Assembly (NCBI RefSeq): GCF_001536285.1 | Contig: NZ_FAOZ01000023.1 | Coordinates: 62,001-126,000, forward strand | From: Parafrankia irregularis | Lineage (GTDB): Bacteria > Actinomycetota > Actinomycetes > Frankiales > Frankiaceae | Length of the DNA stretch: 64,000 nt | Direction: 5' to 3' | In this document: positions 28,946-38,137 of the stretch, in pieces | Position numbering within the stretch: the first letter of the stretch is position 1 | How the letters are laid out: every line of letters starts with the position of its first letter | Program-made: the position numbers and the translations under genes | The notes under the pieces: model-generated | Seen by the model: only the letters and a program-made list of their open reading frames with translations | Told to the model about the DNA's origin: nothing | The model's database searches: none

Positions 28946-29344
28946 TCAACGGACGATCGGACCCGGCGGAGCCACCAGCAGCTCGACCAGCCGGTCCAGC
29001 TCCGCCGGGGGGTCGTCGGTGAAGCCGGTGTGGACCGGTGAGGTCTGCACCACCGTGCTGCGGGGAGCGGTCAACCACCTGAACCGCTCCCCGCCGGAAA
29101 GCCGCGCGGCCGGGCCGGCGTCCGGGCCGCCCGCACAGACCTTCCGCAGCGCCGTGAGATGCGCGGCCACCGCGTCGAGATCCACGAACGGGTCGAGGCA
29201 GACCAGGCGGGCCCGATCGACCAGGCACCGCGACCCGAGATAGTTCGCCGCCTGGCACCACAGCAGCACCCCTACGTTGACGCACTCGCCCCGGTCGACC
29301 CGGGGCATCACCCGGACCATCGCGTACTCGAAAAGGTCAGGCAC
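28946..29344 (-). CDS. DUF3037 family protein
   Basis: 132 residues. It opens with FEYAMVRVMPRVDRGECVNVGVLLWCQ, the clear start of DUF3037, and includes RARLVCLDPFVDLDAVAAHL. The function of the family is not known. The GTG start (29344) lies inside the end of the HipA-like gene, an 8-base overlap (GTGCCTGA), so the two are translationally coupled. DUF3037 proteins are commonly found beside HipA-like proteins, which suggests a functional pair. Confidence 0.88.
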   Translation of the reverse strand: MPDLFEYAMVRVMPRVDRGECVNVGVLLWCQAANYLGSRCLVDRARLVCLDPFVDLDAVAAHLTALRKVCAGGPDAGPAARLSGGERFRWLTAPRSTVVQTSPVHTGFTDDPPAELDRLVELLVAPPGPIVR

Positions 29345-30167
29345 CCAGGCCTCCGCGCAGCCAGTCGGGACGTCCACCGCGGGTGCCCGCCGAGCGGTCC
29401 GGGACGGTCGACGGGGCCGGGACCAGCAGCTCCGCGAGCCAGGGGCGGCGCCCGGAGACCCGAGCGAGCAGCCAGTCGACGTAGGCCGAGCCCGGGGCGT
29501 CCGTCCACTCTCCCGGCACCAGGCCGACGGCATCGGCGAGCAGGCCGGCGGTGACCGCGGGCGCGAGCTGGGCATCCGCGGCCGAGAGCAGTTCCGGCGC
29601 GTCCGCGCCGAGCACCGGAAGCAGGACGTGGTCGGTGAAGCCGGGCGCGGCGCGGTCCACCGCCGCCTCGATGCCGGCCCAGTCGTGGTGCGGATACAGC
29701 GCGGCCCCGTGATCGATCAGCCACAGGCGCCCGCCCCACACCAGCAGGTTCGGGTTCCGCCACGACCTGTCGACGTTCAGGGTGAACGCGTCGAGCCAGA
29801 TCACGCGGGCGGCGAGCGACGGCTCGACGGCGAACGCGAGCGGGTCGTAGGTGATCGACCCGGGCAGGTAGTCCATGCCGAGGTTGCTGCCGGGGCTCGC
29901 TCGGAGCAGCTCCTGGACCTCCTGGTCCGGCTCGGTGCGGCCCAGATCCGGATCGACGTCGATGACCACGAGCTCTGGCACCGCGAAGCCGAGGCGGCGG
30001 GCGAGCTCACCGACGACGACCTCCGCCACCAGCGACTTCGGGCCCTGGCCCGCTCCGGTGAACTTGACCACCCAGGTGCCGAGATCGTCGCCCTCCATCA
30101 GCCCGGGAAGGCTGCCTCCCTCCCGCAGCGGTGTGGCGTAGCGAACGGCGCGAACATGACGGAGCAC
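29337..30167 (-). CDS. HipA-like kinase family protein
   Basis: 276 residues from GTG 30167 (TGGGGA just before). Reads LRHVRAVRYATPLREGGSLPG, then DDLGTWVVKFTGAGQGPKSLVAEVVVGELARRLG (Lys in VVKF as a nucleotide-binding lysine, followed by a helix), IWLDAFTLNVDRSWRNPNLL and LWLIDHGAALY. D-x-x-x-x-N-x-D-R-x-x-x-N and DHG are HipA-type kinase elements. There is no adjacent HipB-type antitoxin; DUF3037 sits downstream instead. It may be a protein or small-molecule kinase rather than a toxin. Confidence 0.82.
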   Translation of the reverse strand: MLRHVRAVRYATPLREGGSLPGLMEGDDLGTWVVKFTGAGQGPKSLVAEVVVGELARRLGFAVPELVVIDVDPDLGRTEPDQEVQELLRASPGSNLGMDYLPGSITYDPLAFAVEPSLAARVIWLDAFTLNVDRSWRNPNLLVWGGRLWLIDHGAALYPHHDWAGIEAAVDRAAPGFTDHVLLPVLGADAPELLSAADAQLAPAVTAGLLADAVGLVPGEWTDAPGSAYVDWLLARVSGRRPWLAELLVPAPSTVPDRSAGTRGGRPDWLRGGLGA

Positions 30168-30265
30168 ATCCCCAGCATGCCCGCCGGCCACCGGACCGGA
30201 TGGAGCGGGGCACGGACACGAACGCGGACACGGGCCCGGGCCCGGCGGGGCTGGGGCGGGGGGCG

Positions 30266-30835
30266 TTACCTCGGGCCGGCGACCGCCGGAAATGTGAGCG
30301 GGAGCGGAAGGGCCGCGGACATCGACACCCACGCGAGGAAACCCGAACCGGGCACGACCACCTGCCGGAAGGCGGTGAGGTCGAGGCCTTCCGCGCCGTC
30401 GTCGCCGACCACGTCGTCGAACAGCTCGGCGGAGATGATGAGCGCGAAATCAGCGTGCGGATGTTCCGCGAGCTCGCGCTCGACGATGTCGGCGTCACGC
30501 AGGCCGCAGGCCTTCTCGACCGCGCGCCCGCCGAACCCTCGTTCGTCACATCGGGTGATTCCCTGGTGCAGCGCCACCCGAAGCCGTGTTCGTGCCGCGG
30601 CACCCGCATTCATCCGGCCGACCGTGAGCCGCAGACCACGGACGAGATCGCCGACGACCCGCACCTCGTCGATTCCGGGCGGAAAAACCGCGAACTCGTC
30701 GCCCTCGGGCCGGGCAAACCAGTGTGCGCACTGGACATCGGCGGCAAGGCAGGCCTCGTCGAGAATCCCTCCCAGCGACCTGTCCGCGGCGACGGCAATG
30801 CACAGGCGCCGGATGCCGGGAACCACTTCGTTCAC
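30266..30835 (-). CDS. Degenerate nucleotide-cyclase-like domain protein
   Basis: 189 residues, GTG start with GGAGG 6 bases upstream. The layout follows a class III cyclase domain: IRRLCIAVAADRSLGG (first strand), ARPEGDEFAVFPPGID (the GDG-like loop), VRVVGDLVRGLRL, then RLRVALHQGITRCDERGFGGRAVEKACGLRD and a C-terminal helix ADFALIISAELFDDVV. The first metal site aspartate seems absent (AVAADRS), so it may bind nucleotide without making cAMP. It lies between the Crp/Fnr and HipA-like genes on the same strand. Confidence 0.65.
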   Translation of the reverse strand: MNEVVPGIRRLCIAVAADRSLGGILDEACLAADVQCAHWFARPEGDEFAVFPPGIDEVRVVGDLVRGLRLTVGRMNAGAAARTRLRVALHQGITRCDERGFGGRAVEKACGLRDADIVERELAEHPHADFALIISAELFDDVVGDDGAEGLDLTAFRQVVVPGSGFLAWVSMSAALPLPLTFPAVAGPR

Positions 30836-30993
30836 GCTCAGCCTCCGATGGCGACGTTCCAGCGGAATTTACCGTTCATCTACGGAACACCGAATCACCG
30901 GTGGCATGCCGAACACATCCTCATGTGACGGGTTTGCGCCCACAATGTCGACCGGACAACGCAGTGGCCCCACTTCCCGTAGCGGCCGCGGGT

Positions 30994-31734
30994 TCACGGG
31001 TCCCGGGTGATTCCGGCCGCCTGGTAGAGCGCGTCCACGTCACGGATCACGATCGCCCGGTAACGGGTGTCCACGATGCCCTGCTGGCGCAGCTCGCGCA
31101 GCACCTTGTGCACGGTGGGCTCCGCGGCTCCGACCAGCGCGGCGAGCTCCGGCTGGGTGAGCGCGATCTGCACCCGACGACCCGTGCCGTCCGGCGCGCC
31201 GGCGCCGTAGGAACGCTCCAGCTCGCAGACGACCCGGGCCAGCCGCATCGCGACCGTGCACCCGCTGAACTCGACCCGCCGCCGGGTCGAGTTGCGCAGC
31301 TTGGCGCTCACCGACTGCAGCACGGGCCTGTTCGCATCCGGGTGCGCCCGCAGAAAGGCCAGGAAGGCCTCCAACGACACGACCTTCGCGAGAACGGCTC
31401 CGGCCGCGGTGACCGTCGCGGAACGGGGCTCCCCATCCAGCCCGGCCTGCTCACCGACGAGGTCACCGCCGTGCCGGATGGCCAGCAGCGCGAAGCCACC
31501 GTTCTCGGTGGTCGCGGTGACCTTGACCCAGCCGCTGAGCAGGAGGACGACGAAGCTGGTGGCGTCACCCTCCCGCAGCAGGACCTCGTCGCTGGCGAAC
31601 TCCCGGTAACTGCCGAGCGCGACGAACTCCGCACGGGTCGGCTCGGCCAACATGCCGAGCAGGCTGTTCGCCGGCCAGTCCATACGACGCGGACGCTGGC
31701 GGTCCGGCCCAGCCGGGCCCACCACCGGAACCAT
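30994..31734 (-). CDS. Crp/Fnr family transcriptional regulator
   Basis: 246 residues. An N-terminal cyclic-nucleotide-binding jelly roll (FVALGSYREFASDEVLLREGDATSFVVLLLSGWVKVT...GDLVGEQAGLDGEPRSATV) is joined by a long helix to a Crp-type winged helix (LTQPELAALVGAAEPTVHKVLRELRQQGIV). The ATG at 31734 is chosen because AAGGAG is 6 bases ahead; GTG 31749 and 31737 fit less well. The effector is unknown; cAMP, cGMP or none is possible. No cysteine cluster for iron-sulphur sensing is seen. Confidence 0.92.
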   Translation of the reverse strand: MVPVVGPAGPDRQRPRRMDWPANSLLGMLAEPTRAEFVALGSYREFASDEVLLREGDATSFVVLLLSGWVKVTATTENGGFALLAIRHGGDLVGEQAGLDGEPRSATVTAAGAVLAKVVSLEAFLAFLRAHPDANRPVLQSVSAKLRNSTRRRVEFSGCTVAMRLARVVCELERSYGAGAPDGTGRRVQIALTQPELAALVGAAEPTVHKVLRELRQQGIVDTRYRAIVIRDVDALYQAAGITRDP

Positions 31735-31917
31735 CACCCGCTCCTTCACCTCACCGATCGCACTCCAGGCAGCCGCCTACCGTAACGGTTGATATCACCA
31801 CGTCGGCGCCTGGGGGTGAAGGTTTGGGTGCAGCAAGCCACGATCACACCCGCGCCGGCCCGAATCCGGCCCGCGGTACGGCCGGGCCGAGGCCGGATGA
31901 GGCCCGATGCGGCCGGA

Positions 31918-32886
31918 TCAGACGCGGTGCGGCATCAGCGCGTTCTCGGGGATGACGCCGAGCCGTCCGGCCTGGTAGTCCTCGATCGCCTGCTGGAGCT
32001 CAGCCCGCGTGTTCATCACGAACGGCCCGTACATCTCCACGCGCTCCCGGATCGGCCGGCCGCCGAGCAGCAGTACCTCCAGGTTCGGGGTGTCGCCGTC
32101 CTGGCGCGGGCCCGCCGCGAGGCTGATGCGGTCCCCAGCGCCGAGCACCGCCGTCTGACCGAGCTGCACGGGGGTGTCCTTGGCGCCGACGGTGCCCTCC
32201 CCCGCCAGCACATAGACCAGCGCGTTGTACTCCGGGTTCCACGGGACGCTGACGCGCGCTCCCGGGCTGACCGTCGTGTGCACCACCGTGATCGCCGTGT
32301 GGGTCGATCCGGGACCGCGGAAACCACCCACGTCACCGGCGATGATCCGAACCAGGCCCCCGCCGTCCGGCGAGGCGACCAGAGAGACCTGTTCGCCTTC
32401 GATGCTCTGGTACCGGGGCGGGCTGAACTTGTCCTTGGCCGGCAGATTCACCCACAGCTGCACTCCGTGGAAGAGACCACCGCTGACAACGAGCGCCTCC
32501 GGTGGCGTTTCGATGTGCAGGATGCCCGACCCCGCCGTCATCCACTGGGTCGCGCCGTCGGTGATCAGGCCACCGCCGCCATGGGAGTCCTGGTGCTGGA
32601 AGGTCCCGTCGATCATGTAGGTGACGGTCTCGAAGCCGCGGTGCGGGTGCCAGGGAGTGCCCTTGGGCTCACCGGCGGCGTAGTCGACCTCGCCCATCTG
32701 GTCACCGTGCACGAACGGGTCACGGTCGGCGAGACTCACCCCGGCGAACATCCGGCGGACGGGGAAGCCCTCTCCCTCGAACCCGGTCGGGGCGGTCACG
32801 ACCTTCCTGACGGGCCGCTCGACATCGCCGAGCCCCGGCGCGGACAGCCTCGGCAGGGTGAGGGTGTCGGCGGTGACGGCTGGCAT
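31918..32886 (-). CDS. Pirin family bicupin protein
   Basis: 322 residues. The N-terminal cupin holds the metal-ligand pattern TPWHPHRGFETVTYMIDG, then SGILHIETP; the C-terminal cupin includes EYNALVYVLAGEGTVG. Bacterial pirins act as metal-dependent dioxygenases (quercetinase-like) or regulators of metabolic enzymes. GGGAGG 5 bases before ATG supports the start. It is upstream of the Crp gene on the same strand with a gap of about 180 bases. Confidence 0.92.
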   Translation of the reverse strand: MPAVTADTLTLPRLSAPGLGDVERPVRKVVTAPTGFEGEGFPVRRMFAGVSLADRDPFVHGDQMGEVDYAAGEPKGTPWHPHRGFETVTYMIDGTFQHQDSHGGGGLITDGATQWMTAGSGILHIETPPEALVVSGGLFHGVQLWVNLPAKDKFSPPRYQSIEGEQVSLVASPDGGGLVRIIAGDVGGFRGPGSTHTAITVVHTTVSPGARVSVPWNPEYNALVYVLAGEGTVGAKDTPVQLGQTAVLGAGDRISLAAGPRQDGDTPNLEVLLLGGRPIRERVEMYGPFVMNTRAELQQAIEDYQAGRLGVIPENALMPHRV

Positions 32887-33230
32887 GGTGACCTCCCAGG
32901 TGGCTCTGTTCCCGTGTCATCGTGCCCCACCCGGACGGGATGATCCGGGCGAGGGCACGCCTTCCGCACGCGACCACCGGCACCTGGCCACCCCGGCGAG
33001 CCGAGGATCGGCGAGGCACAGACGGTTGCGCACACAACCACCCGCCACAACCCGTCGAACGCCCGGTACCTTCCCGCCACCCCGACCACGCGGGCCAGTG
33101 GCGGTAGCCGCAGAGCGGGAGCAATTCATCTCAATATCGACAAATCGGACGTAGAGGCACCCGACGATCGACAAGAAGTGAGGATCTCGGTTGTTCCAGC
33201 AGCCAAAATCCTCGCTTCTTGCTCAGCGAC

Positions 33231-33298
33231 AGCGGTGACGGAAGCAACAGCGGTGACGGAAGCAACAGCGGAGGCGGTGGCGGCAGCGGTGACGGGGG
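33231..33298. repeat. 18-base tandem repeat upstream of lon
   Basis: AGCGGTGACGGAAGCAAC occurs twice in tandem (33231-33248 and 33249-33266) followed by degenerate copies to about 33298. It lies in the 539-base gap between pirin and lon, about 130 bases upstream of the lon start. The rest of the gap holds no supported gene. Confidence 0.7.
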
Positions 33299-33362
33299 AA
33301 CAGCGCCCGACCACGGTTCGCTCAGAGCGATCGGACCCGGGAACAACCAGCGACTCCAACAG

Positions 33363-33383
33363 CTTGAGTGGTTCGTACTCAAG
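33363..33383. promoter_or_regulatory. HAIR operator (HspR site) upstream of lon
   Basis: CTTGAGT (33363-33369), 7 bases, ACTCAAG (33377-33383). This is an exact match to the HAIR consensus bound by the HspR heat-shock repressor in Streptomyces, including upstream of lon there. Its 3' end is 42 bases before the lon ATG, over the expected promoter. lon is therefore probably repressed by HspR and induced by heat. Confidence 0.92.
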
Positions 33384-33425
33384 GTTCGTGGGTCATGAAC
33401 GCTCCAATCGAGGGATGAAGGTCGT

Positions 33426-35960
33426 ATGTCACAGACCAGGCTCCTGCCGCTGCTGCCACTGGACGACACGGTGCTCCTGCCCGGCATGGTGGTTCCACTC
33501 GACCTGTCGGACGCCCGGACCCGCGCCGTCGTGGACGCGGCCCGGGGCGGCCGACCCGGCTTCGTGCCGGAGCCGCGCGCGCCCGGCATCAGCAGCCGCT
33601 CCGACCAGCGCCGACCCGAGCTCCTGCTGGTTCCCCGGGTGGACGGGGTCCGCGCCGACGTCGGCGTGGTGGCCGTCGTCGAACAGATCGGGCGGCTGCC
33701 GAACGGTGAGACGGCCGCGGTCGTCCGCGCCAGCTCCCGCGCCCAGCTGGCGACTGACGGCGCAGGCATCGCCGGCGGAGGTGAAGCCGCCATCGGCGAC
33801 AGCGACAGCGACAGCGAGGTCAGCTGGGTCGAGGCGACGATCCTCGAGTCGGCCGTGCCCGCCGGCTTCACCGGCACCCTCAGCGCCCCGCTGCGCAGCG
33901 GGCATGACGACGCCGACGGTGCCGTCGCCCGCCTCGTCGAGGTCGCGCTCGAGTACCGCACGCTGGTCACCGGCCTGCTGCGCACCCGGGGCGTCGACCA
34001 GGTCGCCGACACCGTGGCGGCGCTGGAGAACCCGAGCACCCTCGCCGACACCGCCGGCTACTCCTCCTACCTGTCGGCGGAGCAGAAGCTGGAGCTGCTG
34101 CGCACCCTGGACGTCACCGCCCGGCTCACGAAGCTCATCCCGTGGACGCGGGAGCACGCCGCCGAGGTGGACGTCGCCGAGACCATCCGGCGGGACGTCC
34201 AGGAGGGGGTGGACCGTCAGCAGCGCGAGTTCCTGCTGCGGCGCCAGCTCGACGCCGTGCGCAAGGAGCTCGCCGAGCTGGATGGAACCTCCGAGTCCGC
34301 CGACCGGGACAAGGAGGACTACCGGGCCCGGGTCGAGGCCGCCGAGCTGCCGGAGAAGGTCCGCGCGGCGGCGTTGAAGGAGGTCGACAAGCTGGAGCGG
34401 ACGTCGGAGCAGTCCCCCGAGGGCGGCTGGATCCGCACCTGGCTCGACACCGTCCTGGAAATGCCCTGGAACGAGCACGCCGAGGACACCTACGACATCA
34501 CCGCGGCGCGTGCCGTGCTCGACGCCGACCACGCGGGCCTGGCAGACGTGAAGGACCGGATCGTGGAGTACCTGGCGGTCCGCCGGCGCCGGGCCGATGC
34601 GGGGCTCGGCGTCGTCGGCGGGCGGCGCAGCGGGGCGGTGCTCGCCCTGGCCGGTCCGCCCGGGGTCGGCAAGACTTCGCTGGGTGAGTCGGTGGCCCGC
34701 GCGATGGGCCGCAGGTTCGCCCGGGTGGCGCTCGGCGGCGTCCGGGACGAGGCGGAGATCCGCGGTCACCGGCGCACCTACGTGGGCGCGCAGCCGGGGC
34801 GGATCGTGCGGGCGATCCGCGACGCCGGCTCGATGAACCCGGTGATCCTGCTGGACGAGGTCGACAAGGTCGGCTCCGACTACCGCGGCGACCCCACGGC
34901 GGCGTTGCTGGAGGTGCTCGACCCGGCGCAGAACCACACCTTCCGCGACCACTACCTGGAGGTCGAGCTCGACCTGTCGGACGTGCTGTTCCTGGCGACC
35001 GCGAACGTGCTGGAGGCGATCCCCGCGCCGCTGCTCGACCGGATGGAGCTGATCCTGCTCGACGGCTACACCGAGGAGGAGAAGGTCACCATCGCCCGCG
35101 ACCACCTGCTGCCCCGGCAGATCGAGCGGGCCGGGCTCACCCCGGCGGACGTCACCGTCGACGACGACGCGCTGCGGCAGCTGGCCGGCGAGTACACCCG
35201 CGAGGCCGGCGTGCGGGACCTGGAGCGGGCGACCGCGCGGGTGCTGCGCAAGGTGGTCGCCAAGGTCGCGCTGGGCGAGGCGGCGCTGCCGGTCACCATC
35301 GGCGTCGGTGATCTCACCGGCTACCTGGGCCGGCCGCGGCACACCCCGGAGTCCGCGGAGCGCACCGCGCTGCCCGGGGTGGCGACCGGGCTCGCCGTCA
35401 CCGGCGCCGGCGGGGACGTCCTGTTCGTCGAGGCGTCCCTGGCCGACCCGGAGACGGGCGCGAGCGGTCTGACGCTCACCGGCCAGCTCGGCGACGTCAT
35501 GAAGGAGTCGGCGCAGATCGCGCTGTCGTACCTGCGCTCACGGGGGGTGGAGCTGGAGCTGCCGGTCGGGGACCTGCGTGACCGCGGGATCCACCTGCAC
35601 GTCCCGGCCGGCGCGGTGCCCAAGGACGGCCCGAGTGCCGGCGTCACCATGACCACCGCGCTCGCGTCGCTGCTGTCCGGGCGGCCGGTGCGCGCGGACG
35701 TCGCCATGACCGGCGAGGTGTCGCTCACCGGGCGGGTGCTGCCCATTGGTGGGGTGAAGCAGAAGCTGCTCGCCGCGCACCGGGCCGGCATCACCACCGT
35801 GCTGCTGCCCGCCCGCAACGGGCCCGACCTGGACGACGTCCCGGCCGCGGTGCGGGAGGCGCTCACGGTGCACCTGGTCGCGGACGTCCGCGAGGTGCTT
35901 GAGCTCGCGCTGGAACCGGCCTTCGAGGCCGGGCGCTCCAGGACCGCCCTGGCCGCCTGA
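33426..35960 (+). CDS. lon: ATP-dependent protease Lon
   Basis: 844 residues. The N-terminal substrate-recognition domain is acidic and has a Gly/Asp/Ser insertion (GDSDSDSEVS). The AAA+ module shows Walker A GPPGVGKTS near residue 410, VILLDEVDK and the sensor ATANV. The protease domain has the catalytic Ser737 in PKDGPSAGV and Lys778 in PIGGVKQKL. It degrades misfolded and regulatory proteins in the cytoplasm. The start ATG at 33426 follows GAAGG. Regulation by HspR is indicated by the HAIR site. Confidence 0.97.
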   Translation: MSQTRLLPLLPLDDTVLLPGMVVPLDLSDARTRAVVDAARGGRPGFVPEPRAPGISSRSDQRRPELLLVPRVDGVRADVGVVAVVEQIGRLPNGETAAVVRASSRAQLATDGAGIAGGGEAAIGDSDSDSEVSWVEATILESAVPAGFTGTLSAPLRSGHDDADGAVARLVEVALEYRTLVTGLLRTRGVDQVADTVAALENPSTLADTAGYSSYLSAEQKLELLRTLDVTARLTKLIPWTREHAAEVDVAETIRRDVQEGVDRQQREFLLRRQLDAVRKELAELDGTSESADRDKEDYRARVEAAELPEKVRAAALKEVDKLERTSEQSPEGGWIRTWLDTVLEMPWNEHAEDTYDITAARAVLDADHAGLADVKDRIVEYLAVRRRRADAGLGVVGGRRSGAVLALAGPPGVGKTSLGESVARAMGRRFARVALGGVRDEAEIRGHRRTYVGAQPGRIVRAIRDAGSMNPVILLDEVDKVGSDYRGDPTAALLEVLDPAQNHTFRDHYLEVELDLSDVLFLATANVLEAIPAPLLDRMELILLDGYTEEEKVTIARDHLLPRQIERAGLTPADVTVDDDALRQLAGEYTREAGVRDLERATARVLRKVVAKVALGEAALPVTIGVGDLTGYLGRPRHTPESAERTALPGVATGLAVTGAGGDVLFVEASLADPETGASGLTLTGQLGDVMKESAQIALSYLRSRGVELELPVGDLRDRGIHLHVPAGAVPKDGPSAGVTMTTALASLLSGRPVRADVAMTGEVSLTGRVLPIGGVKQKLLAAHRAGITTVLLPARNGPDLDDVPAAVREALTVHLVADVREVLELALEPAFEAGRSRTALAA

Positions 35961-35986
35961 ATCGGCGCCCCCGCAGGGGGTTCAGC

Positions 35987-36040
35987 CGCCGCGGCACCTG
36001 AACGGGCCCACCCGAGGGGGGTCTGTCAGGTGCCGCGGCG
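35987..36040 (+). terminator. 15-bp hairpin after lon
   Basis: Bases 35987-36001 pair perfectly with 36026-36040; the 24-base loop itself contains complementary GGGCCC and GGGTC-type bases. It starts 27 bases after the lon stop. Confidence 0.7.
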
Positions 36041-36492
36041 CCGGTTGGGCTGGGTCACGCAGAGCAGCTGGTGAACACCGGTGTCACGTTGTCTGTCGGT
36101 GTCCAGCAGCAACAACGGCACGCCGCAGGAACCGATGGGACGCAACGCCCGACATCGGCGACACGCCGGGCGTTCGGTTAACACCTTGTGACGCCACCCA
36201 CGAAACGGCGCTCGGGCAGCTACCTTCGGGGTGTGGATCGTGGCCGGTGTCTTCGGCAGGAGCGCGTCGCACAGGAGCGCATCCTGGCAGTGAGTCGACT
36301 ACGGGGCCGTCAGCGCCCGCGGGACAATCGCGGGCCGGGGCGCACCCCGACCCGTCCACCGGGTCGGCGTCCGCGCTGATCTGGCGGCGGGCCGATCAGG
36401 CCCGGGCAGTGATCGGGCCCGAGTGCGGGTGGTGCGGGCCGGCGGGCTAGAGTGGGCGTCTCTACGCAGGCCGTGACGAAGGGTGCGCCCAC
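36041..36492. other. Intergenic stretch after lon
   Basis: Mostly structureless GC-rich DNA. A -10-like TAGAGT lies at 36448-36453, about 40 bases before the next start, and AAGGG 9 bases before the GTG would be its ribosome-binding site. Confidence 0.35.
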
Positions 36493-37011
36493 GTGGACGC
36501 CTTTCGGCGAGGCTGGGTTGGTCTGGCGTTGTTCCTCTCCGCCCTCGTCCTGATGCCCGTTCTGGTCGTGCAGTTCCAGCACGACGCGTCCAGGGCATCC
36601 GAGGCCGCCGATGAACTTGTCGAGCAGCAGACAGCTCCGGCCGCCTCGCAGCCGACACAGACCGGGATGATCGTCGCTCCGACGAGCGCGCCGCCGGGCA
36701 CTCTCACGCGGTTCGAGGGCGTGGCCGAAGGCACGATCATTCATGGCTTCCAGCAGATCACGCTCAGCACCACAGGCCAGGTCGGCGGGATCAGGTACAC
36801 CCTGACCGGGCCGGGCGACTTCTCCTACACCCTCGACGCGCAGGCCGCTCCCTACCTGTTCAACCCGCATCCGGGCGGCTGGCTTACCAGCGAGGTCGAC
36901 GACGGCCTCTACACGCTCAGGGCCGCCGCCGCGAACCCGGGGATCGCGCCCGCCACCATCCGCTTCCGGATCGAAAACGACACCGCCACCCCAAGCCACC
37001 AGCCGACCTGA
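36493..37011 (+). CDS. Membrane-anchored protein of unknown function
   Basis: 172 residues from GTG 36493. An N-terminal hydrophobic segment (WVGLALFLSALVLMPVLVVQ) serves as an anchor or signal, followed by a coiled Ala/Glu/Gln stretch, a Pro/Thr linker and an extracytoplasmic beta-rich domain (EGVAEGTIIHGFQQITLSTT, YTLTGPGDFSYTLDAQA, VDDGLYTLRAAAANPG) resembling an Ig- or FlgD-like sandwich. I do not recognise a family. It stands alone, with lon upstream and orn downstream on the same strand. Confidence 0.7.
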   Translation: MDAFRRGWVGLALFLSALVLMPVLVVQFQHDASRASEAADELVEQQTAPAASQPTQTGMIVAPTSAPPGTLTRFEGVAEGTIIHGFQQITLSTTGQVGGIRYTLTGPGDFSYTLDAQAAPYLFNPHPGGWLTSEVDDGLYTLRAAAANPGIAPATIRFRIENDTATPSHQPT

Positions 37012-37309
37012 CCGGCGGATCTGACCGGCGGACCTGGCTTGCGGATCTGGCCGGCCGTGCCTGCCGGGGTGAGCCGGCCTGGCCCTCCCCTGGCAACGGC
37101 ACCGCCGCGCGGCGAGTATGGACAGCCCGGCCGGGCCAGAACCGGGTGGCACCCGGTCACCGCGCGGTGTGCGCACAGTGTCATGGTGTGGCCAGGCTCG
37201 CCCGCGATGCGCCGATGCCCGACTTCCGGCTGCCCGGCACCGCGCGGGTGCGGCATTCGCCTGCGCGGCGCAGGCAGGCTGGGGCGTAGAGGTAAGTGGA
37301 GGGGCGTAC

Positions 37310-37942
37310 GTGACGACAGCGACGGAATTCCCTAATGTGAACGGGATGGATCGTCTGGTTTGGATCGACTGCGAGATGACCGGCCTCGACGCCGGTTCCG
37401 ACCTGCTACTCGAAGTTGCCTGCCTGGTAACCGACAGCGAGCTGAACGTCCTGGATGAGGGCATCGACCTCGTCCTCGGCGCGCCGGACGCAGCGCTCGA
37501 CCAGATGCTCCCCGTAGTGAAGGAGATGCACGAGGCCTCGGGGCTCACGACCGCGGTACGAGCCTCCGAGCTCAAGGTCGACGAGGCCGAGAAGCAGCTC
37601 CTCGCCTACATCCGCCGCTTCGTGCCGGACTCACGCAAGGCGCCGCTGTGCGGCAACTCGATCGCGACCGACCGCACCTTCATCGCGCGCTATCTCCCCC
37701 AGCTGGACGAGTTCCTCCACTACCGCATGATCGACGTCTCCTCGATCAAGGAGCTCGCGCGGCGCTGGTACCCGCGGGCCTACTACGCGGCACCGGTGAA
37801 GGCCGGCGGTCACCGCGCGCTCGCCGACATCCAGGAGAGCATCGAGGAGCTGCGGTACTACCGGGAGATCCTTTTCGTACCCCAGCCCGGCCCGACGACC
37901 GAGGCCGCCCGCGCCGCAGCCGCCGCGATCCGCGCCAGCTGA
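37310..37942 (+). CDS. orn: Oligoribonuclease
   Basis: 210 residues. A DEDDh 3'-5' exoribonuclease that finishes RNA decay and degrades pGpG and other short RNAs; essential in many bacteria. Motifs: [12 protein letters not shown] (Asp20, Glu22), [17 protein letters not shown] and [24 protein letters not shown] (His and Asp). GTG at 37310 is chosen because GGAGGGG lies just upstream; an in-frame ATG at 37346 would give 198 residues. The intrinsic terminator at 38018 follows. Confidence 0.96.
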   Translation: MTTATEFPNVNGMDRLVWIDCEMTGLDAGSDLLLEVACLVTDSELNVLDEGIDLVLGAPDAALDQMLPVVKEMHEASGLTTAVRASELKVDEAEKQLLAYIRRFVPDSRKAPLCGNSIATDRTFIARYLPQLDEFLHYRMIDVSSIKELARRWYPRAYYAAPVKAGGHRALADIQESIEELRYYREILFVPQPGPTTEAARAAAAAIRAS

Positions 37943-38017
37943 CCTCCCGGGGGCACCGGAGGTCAGGTCGCACAAGCTACAAGGTCGAACGAGCACAGCT
38001 CGCCCGGGCGCAGCTCG

Positions 38018-38044
38018 GCCGATCAACGCTGATCGGCATTTTTT
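38018..38044 (+). terminator. Intrinsic terminator of orn
   Basis: GCCGATCA (38018-38025), loop ACGC, TGATCGGC (38030-38037) and then ATTTTTT. A classical rho-independent terminator with a T tract, 76 bases after the orn stop. Confidence 0.9.
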
Positions 38045-38137
38045 CCGTTCGAACGCCACCCCGGGCGTCACGGTGGCGTGTTCAACCGGTACGATGGCCC
38101 AGCCCGGTTGAGGTCGGGTCCGGTTGATACCGGCATG

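Noticed and set aside
29337-30167. HipAB toxin-antitoxin system
   Set aside because: No HipB-type HTH antitoxin gene is adjacent; the partner is DUF3037.
30266-30835. Active adenylate cyclase
   Set aside because: The first catalytic metal aspartate is not seen, so only a cyclase-like fold is claimed.
33429-35342. 637-residue minus-strand frame within lon
   Set aside because: Antisense shadow of lon; Lon domain motifs are on the plus strand.
36310-37575. 421-residue minus frame overlapping orn
   Set aside because: Overlaps orn and a plausible membrane-anchored gene on the other strand; no domain.
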